From: Helicobacteraceae bacterium
Lineage (GTDB): Bacteria; Campylobacterota; Campylobacteria; Campylobacterales; SZUA-545
Assembly (NCBI GenBank): GCA_011390075.1
Contig: JAABTA010000051.1
Span: 1 to 6,788 of the forward strand
DNA: 6,788 nucleotides
Direction of reading: 5' to 3'
Positions 1-5,538 of this stretch are shown in pieces (position 1 is the first letter of the stretch; each line of letters opens with the position of its first letter). The notes beneath the pieces are model-generated. The model saw only the letters and a program-made list of their open reading frames with translations. It had not been told where the DNA came from and ran no database searches. A program made the translations under genes and the position numbers.

Positions 1-27
1 AAAGCTTTCGCACACTACAGATGGTAG
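1..27 (+). CDS. rpsG: 30S ribosomal protein S7, C-terminal end (partial)
   Basis: The first eight codons in frame 1 read KAFAHYRW and end at TAG (25-27). AFAHYRW is the characteristic C-terminus of bacterial ribosomal protein S7, the 30S-head protein that nucleates assembly on the 3' domain of 16S rRNA. The gene is cut by the left edge of the window, so only the tail is visible. Its position just ahead of fusA matches the str operon order rpsL-rpsG-fusA. Confidence rests on the conserved tail plus this gene order; the fragment alone would be too short to name. Confidence 0.85.
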   Translation, partial: KAFAHYRW

Positions 28-55
28 ACGACCCTTTAAAAAAATCTAGCGAACC

Positions 56-82
56 AAAGGCAGGCCAGAAGGCCTGTCTTTT
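56..82 (+). terminator. Rho-independent terminator after rpsG
   Basis: A hairpin with a ten-pair stem (57-66 with 71-80, one G-T wobble at 60/77) and an AGAA loop (67-70) lies 28 bases after the rpsG stop. Its core is CAGGCC/GGCCTG, and the descending arm runs into TCTTTT. This is the form of an intrinsic terminator. It would end or attenuate the rpsL-rpsG transcript before fusA, so fusA would depend on read-through or on its own promoter in the following 60 bases. Confidence 0.8.
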
Positions 83-104
83 CTCACATTACAGTATTTA
101 TATT
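76..104 (+). promoter_or_regulatory. Possible fusA promoter
   Basis: Between the terminator and fusA the DNA is AT-rich and contains TATATT at 99-104, a fair -10 hexamer. No convincing -35 box is present at the right distance (76-81 reads GTCTTT), which is common for sigma-70 promoters in Campylobacterota. It would give a leader of roughly 30 bases before the fusA start. The case rests mainly on the need for a promoter after the terminator. Confidence 0.35.
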
Positions 105-142
105 CTTTTAAAAACAAACACAAAATTTGCAAGGAAACAATA

Positions 143-2224
143 ATGGCAAGAAAAACCCCTTTGGCTATGGTCAGAAATATAGGCATTGCTGCACATATCG
201 ATGCTGGTAAAACAACAACAACAGAAAGAATTCTTTTCTATACAGGTATTTCACACAAAATTGGTGAAGTACATGATGGTGCGGCAACTATGGATTGGAT
301 GGAACAGGAAAAAGAGAGAGGTATCACAATTACTTCTGCTGCAACAACTTGTTCTTGGAAAGACAAACAGATCAATATTATCGACACCCCGGGACATGTT
401 GACTTTACAATTGAGGTTGAAAGATCAATGAGAGTTCTTGATGGGGCTGTGGTTGTCTTTTGTGCAGTTGGTGGTGTGCAGCCACAGACTGAAACGGTTT
501 GGAGACAAGCTAATAAATATGGTGTTCCAAGAATTGTTTTTGTCAACAAAATGGACAGAATTGGTGCCAACTTTTTTGCTGTTGAAAAACAAGTTGCTGA
601 GAGACTCAAGGCAAAACCAGTGCCAATTCAAATTCCTATTGGATCAGAAGATGAATTTGATGGTGTAGTTGATTTAGTGACAATGAAAGCAATTGTATGG
701 GATAAAGAAGCTGCGATGGGCTCTAGCTATGATATCGTAGATATTCCTGCTGATTTACAAGAGACAGCTGAAGAGTATAGAGAGAAACTTTTAGAGAGTC
801 TTGGTGATATTAATGACGAATTGGCTGAGAAGTTTTTAGAGGGCGAAGAGATCTCAGAAGAGGAGATTAAAGCAGTTCTTAAAAGAGGTACGCTAGATAT
901 GGAAATTATTCCTATGCTTTGCGGTACTGCATTTAAAAATAAAGGTGTGCAAACACTTCTAGACGCGGTTATCGACTACCTCCCGGCGCCAACTGAAGTT
1001 GCAGATATTAGAGGCATTGATCCAAAAACAGAAGAAGAGGTTATTGTTCCATCAACTGATGAACATCCATTTTCAGCGCTTGCGTTTAAAATTATGACAG
1101 ACCCTTTTGTTGGACAGTTGGCTTTCTGTAGAGTTTACTCTGGTAAATTAGAATCTGGTAGCTATGTTTACAACTCAACCAAAGAGAAAAAAGAGAGAGT
1201 CGGAAGACTTCTTAAAATGCACTCAAACAAAAGAGAAGAGATTAAAGAGCTCTACGCTGGAGAGATTGGCGCAGTTGTTGGTCTTAAAGATACTCTTACA
1301 GGGGACACTATTTGTGATCCAGATAAGCCTGTAATTCTAGAGAGAATGGAGTTTCCAGATCCAGTTATCTCTGTTGCCGTTGAGCCAAAAACAAAAGCAG
1401 ACCAAGAGAAGATGGGTGTGGCGCTTAAAAAGCTTGCAGAAGAAGATCCTTCATTCCAAGTAAGTTCAGACGAAGAGTCAGGGCAGACTTTAATTGCTGG
1501 TATGGGCGAACTTCACTTAGATATTCTTATTGATAGAATGATGAGAGAGTTTAAGGTAGAGGCAGAAGTGGGACAGCCACAAGTTGCTTATAGAGAGTCT
1601 TTTAGAAAACCAATTGAGCATGAATACAAATATGCAAAACAGTCAGGTGGTAGAGGACAATTTGGTCATGTTTATTTAAGACTAGAGCCACAAGATGCTG
1701 GTTTTGGCTATGAGTTTGTTGACGCTATTAAAGGCGGTGTTGTACCAAAAGAGTATATCCCAGCTGTTGATAAAGGGATTCAAGAAGCTATGGTCAATGG
1801 TGTTATTGCTGGATACCCTGTTGAGAATATGAAAGCTACTCTTTATGATGGAAGTTATCATGATGTTGACTCATCTGAAATGGCATTTAAACTGGCAGCT
1901 TCTATGTGCTTTAAAGAGGCAGCCAAAAAAGCTGGTGCTTATCTTTTAGAGCCTATGATGAAAGTTGAATCTGAGATGCCAGAGGAGTACATGGGTGATG
2001 TTATTGGTGATATGAACAGAAGAAGAGGCCAGGTACAGTCAATGGAAGATACGCACTCAGCAAAAAAAGTAGTGGCTATGGTTCCACTTTCTGAAATGTT
2101 TGGATACTCAACTGATATCAGATCGATGACGCAAGGTAGAGGTACTTACTCAATGGTGTTTGACCACTATGAAGAGGTTCCTTCTAATGTAGCCGAAGAA
2201 GTTATTGCAAAAAGAAACTCGTAA
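143..2224 (+). CDS. fusA: Elongation factor G
   Basis: This 693-residue protein is full-length translational GTPase EF-G, which drives tRNA-mRNA translocation on the ribosome and, with ribosome recycling factor, helps split post-termination ribosomes. The GTPase motifs are all present: P-loop AHIDAGKT (17-24), switch I ending RGITITSA (59-66), DTPGH (81-85, with the catalytic-type His85), NKMD (135-138), and a G5-like GTAFKNKG near residue 262 where S is more usual than T. Domains II to V follow without interruption, including the domain IV stretch GGVVPKEYIPAVDKG. The ATG has AAGGA at 131-135 with seven bases of spacing. Arginine is almost always AGA, fitting a highly expressed gene in an AT-rich Campylobacterota-like genome. 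It follows rpsG as in the str operon, but tuf does not come next; a convergent unit does. No sign of damage or mosaicism is seen. Confidence 0.98.
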   Translation: MARKTPLAMVRNIGIAAHIDAGKTTTTERILFYTGISHKIGEVHDGAATMDWMEQEKERGITITSAATTCSWKDKQINIIDTPGHVDFTIEVERSMRVLDGAVVVFCAVGGVQPQTETVWRQANKYGVPRIVFVNKMDRIGANFFAVEKQVAERLKAKPVPIQIPIGSEDEFDGVVDLVTMKAIVWDKEAAMGSSYDIVDIPADLQETAEEYREKLLESLGDINDELAEKFLEGEEISEEEIKAVLKRGTLDMEIIPMLCGTAFKNKGVQTLLDAVIDYLPAPTEVADIRGIDPKTEEEVIVPSTDEHPFSALAFKIMTDPFVGQLAFCRVYSGKLESGSYVYNSTKEKKERVGRLLKMHSNKREEIKELYAGEIGAVVGLKDTLTGDTICDPDKPVILERMEFPDPVISVAVEPKTKADQEKMGVALKKLAEEDPSFQVSSDEESGQTLIAGMGELHLDILIDRMMREFKVEAEVGQPQVAYRESFRKPIEHEYKYAKQSGGRGQFGHVYLRLEPQDAGFGYEFVDAIKGGVVPKEYIPAVDKGIQEAMVNGVIAGYPVENMKATLYDGSYHDVDSSEMAFKLAASMCFKEAAKKAGAYLLEPMMKVESEMPEEYMGDVIGDMNRRRGQVQSMEDTHSAKKVVAMVPLSEMFGYSTDIRSMTQGRGTYSMVFDHYEEVPSNVAEEVIAKRNS

Positions 2225-2231
2225 ATCGTTA

Positions 2232-2279
2232 CTAGCTAAAGGAGGTGAGCTTCACCTCCTTTAGCTAGCTTCTTTCTTT
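2232..2279. terminator. Terminator hairpin between convergent fusA and chemoreceptor genes
   Basis: A perfect 17-base inverted repeat (2232-2248 with 2252-2268) with a three-base GCT loop starts eight bases after the fusA stop and ends ten bases from the chemoreceptor stop. On the plus strand it runs into a T-rich tail (CTTCTTTCTTT), so it should terminate fusA well. On the minus strand the following bases (TAACGATTTAC) are not T-rich, so termination of the chemotaxis unit here is less certain. The left arm contains AAAGGAGGTGA, a perfect Shine-Dalgarno sequence, and the right arm its complement, like the 16S rRNA 3' tail. Confidence 0.85.
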
Positions 2280-3717
2280 AAATTCTAAATTTCTCTGTCA
2301 CAATATTATCTAGAAGTACAAATAGTTCATCGCTACTCTTTTCTGCTTTTTTAAAGTTTTCAATGATTGTATCTCTGTGGCTATTTACTGTTGCTTCGCC
2401 TTTTTTTACATAGTCAAGGTTTTCTAGAATAAGTCTATGTACCTCTTTGTGTGGCTCTGCAATTTTACTGTACGAGCTTGTATTTTTGTAGATCTCTTTG
2501 CCTTTGTGCTGATACCATTTTCCAAAACTACACTGGGTTTCGTCATTTTCATTCTCAGCAGGAGTGAGGTTGACTACACTGGAGTATGCGTTGGATTTAA
2601 AGATAATATGATCAAGCTTTGCAAGAATTCCTAGAAGCTTGGCTTCGTTAAATGATGAGATCTGATTGGCTGTTGTGGCACTATGACTAAAGCTTTTTAT
2701 TTTTTCCATAAACTCCTCCATAGTAGCGTTGGTTTTATTGGCAATTGTGTCTACTCTTTGGGAATTTTCCTGAATCCCTGTGGACTCTTGCTGGAGGGTT
2801 TGGATGGTAATAGAGATCTCTGTGGTAGCCTTTTGTGTTCTCTCCGCTAGTTTTCGTACCTCGTCTGCAACAACAGCAAAGCCTCTTCCATGCTCACCAG
2901 CCCTTGCTGCTTCTATAGCTGCATTAAGGGCTAGAAGATTGGTCTGTTCTGCAATATCTTTGATAAGTTGCACTATAGAAGAGATCTCATCAGTTTTATT
3001 ACTGAGTGCTTCAATAGCAACAGTCGATTCGCTTATGATCTCTATAAGCTCTGCTATTTCCGTAGAGACGCTTTCTACCGAAACAAGCGTTGTATTGGCC
3101 TCTTCGGCTGTTTGTGTCATCTCGGAAGAGAGTTTCTTGGAGTTCTTGCTCCCTTCTAGCACATCTTTTTGAATCACATCTAGTCCGTGATCAAGCCCGC
3201 CACCAATGGAGTGAAAAAGCATCGTAAGCTCTCCTCTAGTTTTAAACTTTGCACTCTCTCTCATGTGATGAATTGCATTAGAGATCTCTAAAGATGTGTA
3301 GTTAAACTCATTTTTAAGCCCCTTAGGAAAGACATCTCTGTAGGCGGCTCCTTTTTCGAGCTCTCTTATGGAGTTTCTGCTTTCTCGTAAAAAGATCTCT
3401 ACTTGATCTAGCAAGTCGTTGATGCCCCACGCCAGCTTACCTATTTGTGTACTGTCATTGGCATTGGGGATTCTGTTTGTAAGCTCACCGTTTGCTGCAC
3501 TATTTACAACAGAGACTATCTCATCAAGATTTGTATCATTTTTGCAATTTCCTGCAGACCGTGTAGGCAGAAACAAAGAGAGAAAAGAGATAACAAGTAC
3601 AAGTGTGCTTACAATCTTCTCATCTGTCATAAGTAAAAGATAGATACTGCCAACAACTGCTACACAAAAGAGAGTGAGAAAGCTTGCATTTTTTAGATTA
3701 CTATTTACATGATTCAT
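2278..3717 (-). CDS. CetA-like methyl-accepting chemotaxis protein with C-terminal CZB domain
   Basis: This 479-residue chemoreceptor probably signals to CheA/CheW from the inner membrane. Two hydrophobic helices (about 11-30 and 36-51) are joined by only about five residues, so there is essentially no periplasmic sensor domain. A HAMP-like segment (about 64-112) is followed by a second HAMP-like stretch (about 118-152) and the coiled-coil signalling domain. The conserved hairpin tip EQTNLLALNAAIEAARAGE is at 257-275 and leads into GRGFAVVADEVRKLAERT. Residues 365-440 form a CZB zinc-binding domain with the expected ligands His370 (LDHIIFK), Cys396 (CSFGKWY), His423 and His427 (PHKEVH). The ATG overlaps the upstream PAS gene stop by four bases and has AGAGAGG before it, so the two proteins are translationally coupled. 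The layout matches the membrane half of split Aer systems (Campylobacter CetA). The CZB domain, known from receptors such as Helicobacter TlpD and involved in zinc or hypochlorite sensing there, is an addition to what I recall of CetA. The signal sensed here is inferred. Confidence 0.93.
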   Translation of the reverse strand: MNHVNSNLKNASFLTLFCVAVVGSIYLLLMTDEKIVSTLVLVISFLSLFLPTRSAGNCKNDTNLDEIVSVVNSAANGELTNRIPNANDSTQIGKLAWGINDLLDQVEIFLRESRNSIRELEKGAAYRDVFPKGLKNEFNYTSLEISNAIHHMRESAKFKTRGELTMLFHSIGGGLDHGLDVIQKDVLEGSKNSKKLSSEMTQTAEEANTTLVSVESVSTEIAELIEIISESTVAIEALSNKTDEISSIVQLIKDIAEQTNLLALNAAIEAARAGEHGRGFAVVADEVRKLAERTQKATTEISITIQTLQQESTGIQENSQRVDTIANKTNATMEEFMEKIKSFSHSATTANQISSFNEAKLLGILAKLDHIIFKSNAYSSVVNLTPAENENDETQCSFGKWYQHKGKEIYKNTSSYSKIAEPHKEVHRLILENLDYVKKGEATVNSHRDTIIENFKKAEKSSDELFVLLDNIVTEKFRI

Positions 3718-4253
3718 TGTGCGACCTCTCTTTGAAGATTAATTATAAACTCGTCATAACTCGTATTTAGACCCTCTAATGTCTGCATTAAAAGTTTTCT
3801 AGAGCCTTCAACTCCGCTTTTTTGCTCCTCTTGCAAGAGATCTCTGTATAGAGGTGTGATTGTTTCAATAGCACTTTTAGGCGGTTTTCTTCGGCATGAT
3901 GTGTAGCCAATAATCTTTCCGCTAGGGTCTATATCTGCGGTGATATAGGTAAATACCCAATAGAAGCTTCCATCTTTTGTTAGATTTTTGACAAAACCAA
4001 AAAACTCTTTTTTCTGCTTAATTAAATCCCAAGCATGCTTGAATGCTATAGCTGGCATATCTGGATGCCTAATAAGATTGTGATTAGAACCAATAAGTTC
4101 GGTGTTGGAATAGCCAGCCATCTCTATAAATATTCTGTTACAGTAGGTGATAAAACCTTTTGTATCGGTTTTTGAGATAATAAAATCATTATCCCCTAAA
4201 GAACGCTCTTTATTTATAGGCGTTGGTCTATTTTTTTTGTTTAACCCTGACAT
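3714..4253 (-). CDS. Aer/CetB-type PAS redox sensor, soluble partner of the chemoreceptor
   Basis: This 179-residue protein is mostly one PAS domain (about 20-140) closely resembling the N-terminal flavin-binding PAS of Escherichia coli Aer. HNLIRHPDMP (58-67) matches the Aer RHPDMP region that contacts FAD. Trp75 (AWDLIK), VKN (88-90), YW (98-99) and a C-terminal PLYRDLL (134-140) also follow the Aer pattern. A 40-residue tail that looks helical may contact the HAMP region of the partner. No membrane segment is present, so it should be cytosolic and act through the next gene, as CetB does with CetA in Campylobacter energy taxis. I start it at the ATG at 4253, which has GGGAGGA just upstream. 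A TTG at 4283 would add ten residues and overlap the ATP-grasp gene, but has nothing to recommend it. Flavin binding is inferred from sequence similarity. It could equally be closer to CetC, since it lies upstream of the receptor gene. Confidence 0.92.
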   Translation of the reverse strand: MSGLNKKNRPTPINKERSLGDNDFIISKTDTKGFITYCNRIFIEMAGYSNTELIGSNHNLIRHPDMPAIAFKHAWDLIKQKKEFFGFVKNLTKDGSFYWVFTYITADIDPSGKIIGYTSCRRKPPKSAIETITPLYRDLLQEEQKSGVEGSRKLLMQTLEGLNTSYDEFIINLQREVAQ

Positions 4254-4257
4254 GTAA

Positions 4258-4265
4258 TCCTCCCT
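4258..4265 (-). promoter_or_regulatory. Ribosome binding site that fixes the PAS gene start
   Basis: On the minus strand AGGGAGGA lies directly before ATTACATG. The GGAGG core is five bases from the ATG at 4253. This is the best Shine-Dalgarno match among the genes of the window and selects the 179-residue form of the PAS protein over the longer TTG-started one. Confidence 0.85.
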
Positions 4266-4272
4266 AAAAGGA

Positions 4273-5448
4273 TTACTCAGCAAAAACTATTCTCATTTTG
4301 TCAATAAGCGCTTGTGCTTCAGACTCTTTTCCCTTAAAAATAATAAAACCGTGGCGATTTGCATCATTGGTTATAGGCAAAATTGTATCACCTGGTTTGA
4401 CAAAGATCTTGGAGGTCACTACTTTTGGATGATGTAAGATCTTATTGTAGCCCTCAACTCTTATAATCATTCCTAGAGGTGGAAAACGAAAAAATTTTAA
4501 AACAATCTCTTGGTGTCTGCTTGGTATGTAGAGATCTTTTTTAATTTGTAAACAATCGCAAATATATTGTTCTAAAAGATCAATGCCACTGGAGTAGGGG
4601 GCAATAATAGAGGAGGTAAAGACTCCACCACCACGATTTGTAGACTCTATAAGATAGATGCCATCCTTAGAAATCATAAACTCGGCATGGGTCATGCCAA
4701 AATCATATCCAAAACATCTGCTTACCTCTTCATTTACTAGCAGGGCTCTATCTTGAATAGTGCGATCAAGAGCGCAAGGGTAGCTAATAGTTGTAGCCAC
4801 CTCTCCATCCTCTTGCTTTAAGATCTTATCGCCAATAGCTAAAGACTTTGCTCCTTGGCTTGGGAAACTGTATCCATCAATTGTAATTTGGACTCCATCT
4901 ATAAACTCTTCTATTAAAACAAGTCTAGAGTGGGAGTGAAGTAGAGCACCTTGATAGGCTTTGTCGATCTCCGCTTTATTTGTGATCTTGCTAACACCAA
5001 AGCTCCCTCTATTATCCACAGGCTTTACAATAAGGGGAAAGTCGACCTTTTGGGCAAAATCTTTTACATCTTCCACCGAAAGACAAAGCTTATATAAAGG
5101 AGTTTTTATTCCACTTTGGCTGGCTCTCTCTCTTTGCAAAAATTTATTATTAGAGATCTGAGCAGCTTCTAAAGAGGGGCCTGCAAGCCCGAGAGCATAG
5201 GCAACAAAACTTTGAGCCAACAAAGAGTAGTCGCAGTTATCACTTACAACAGCATCAGGACGGATCTTTTTTGCGTATTCCAATATAGCCTCAAGATCTC
5301 TAATATCACAGATCTTTATATCTTTAAAGTCCACATCTTTTATATAGTTATCATCGTAGTGTACTCCAAAAATCTCAGCTTCTATAAGAGCTAACTTCTC
5401 TACCAATAGCCGCTGTTCCCATCCAATACTAATGACTAAAACTCGCAT
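4273..5448 (-). CDS. ATP-grasp domain protein of unknown substrate
   Basis: This is a 391-residue ATP-grasp enzyme, the fold of carbamoyl-phosphate synthase, D-Ala-D-Ala ligase and PurK-like ligases, which join a carboxylate to a nucleophile through an acyl-phosphate. An N-terminal Rossmann-like part (MRVLVISIG, 1-9; SDNCD, 69-73) precedes the ATP-binding lobes: NNKFLQRE (100-107), PLIVKPVDNRGSFGV (138-152) with the ATP-contacting lysine and glycine loop, IEEF (179-182), and the Mg-binding set HAEFM (Glu256) and LIESTNRGGG (Glu268, Asn271). All core catalytic positions look intact. A C-terminal domain of about 80 residues follows. The substrate cannot be told from the sequence. The start at 5448 begins on the expected first strand and lies downstream of a candidate promoter. 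An upstream ATG at 5499, preceded by AAGGA, would add 17 residues (MFQIILYLKG...) unlike the family and is kept as an alternative. The gene ends 19 bases before the PAS start, so it probably shares a transcript with the chemotaxis pair. Confidence 0.88.
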   Translation of the reverse strand: MRVLVISIGWEQRLLVEKLALIEAEIFGVHYDDNYIKDVDFKDIKICDIRDLEAILEYAKKIRPDAVVSDNCDYSLLAQSFVAYALGLAGPSLEAAQISNNKFLQRERASQSGIKTPLYKLCLSVEDVKDFAQKVDFPLIVKPVDNRGSFGVSKITNKAEIDKAYQGALLHSHSRLVLIEEFIDGVQITIDGYSFPSQGAKSLAIGDKILKQEDGEVATTISYPCALDRTIQDRALLVNEEVSRCFGYDFGMTHAEFMISKDGIYLIESTNRGGGVFTSSIIAPYSSGIDLLEQYICDCLQIKKDLYIPSRHQEIVLKFFRFPPLGMIIRVEGYNKILHHPKVVTSKIFVKPGDTILPITNDANRHGFIIFKGKESEAQALIDKMRIVFAE

Positions 5449-5460
5449 TTTTACTCTTTT

Positions 5461-5490
5461 TTGAAATTTACCCTTTAAGTATAATATAAT
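5461..5490 (+). promoter_or_regulatory. Sigma-70-type promoter for the PIN-PhoH gene
   Basis: TTGAAA (5461-5466) and a perfect TATAAT (5485-5490) are separated by 18 bases. A second overlapping TATAAT sits at 5480-5485. Transcription would start near 5497, leaving a leader of about 40 bases before the ATG at 5539. This is the best promoter-like sequence in the window. Confidence 0.65.
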
Positions 5491-5506
5491 TTGGAACATT
5501 AATTCC
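5478..5506 (-). promoter_or_regulatory. Possible divergent promoter for the ATP-grasp/PAS/chemoreceptor unit
   Basis: The same AT-rich block read on the minus strand gives TATACT (5483 to 5478) as a -10 candidate, with TATATT overlapping it. No good -35 is visible (GGAATT at 5506-5501). Transcription would begin about 20 bases before the ATG at 5448, which supports that start and would exclude the ATG at 5499. The -10 regions of both directions overlap, so the two transcription units may compete for RNA polymerase. Confidence 0.4.
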
Positions 5507-5538
5507 TTAGTTATAAAGAACTTACAATTGGAGAAAAT

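Noticed and set aside
238..609. Minus-strand open frame of 123 codons inside fusA
   Set aside because: It is antisense to the conserved GTPase domain of EF-G and has no recognisable motif.
2780..3172. Plus-strand open frame of 130 codons inside the chemoreceptor gene
   Set aside because: It lies wholly antisense to the conserved signalling domain, is a low-complexity Ser/Ala/Ile-rich translation, and resembles no family. It is a shadow of the real gene.
4254..4283. Upstream TTG start giving a 189-residue PAS protein
   Set aside because: It would overlap the ATP-grasp stop. The ATG at 4253 has a near-perfect ribosome binding site at five bases of spacing.
4273..5448. ATP-grasp gene as a peptide-modifying (RiPP) or defence-island enzyme
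   Set aside because: No small precursor-peptide gene, transporter, toxin or nuclease partner lies beside it on its strand. The only partners are the chemotaxis pair.
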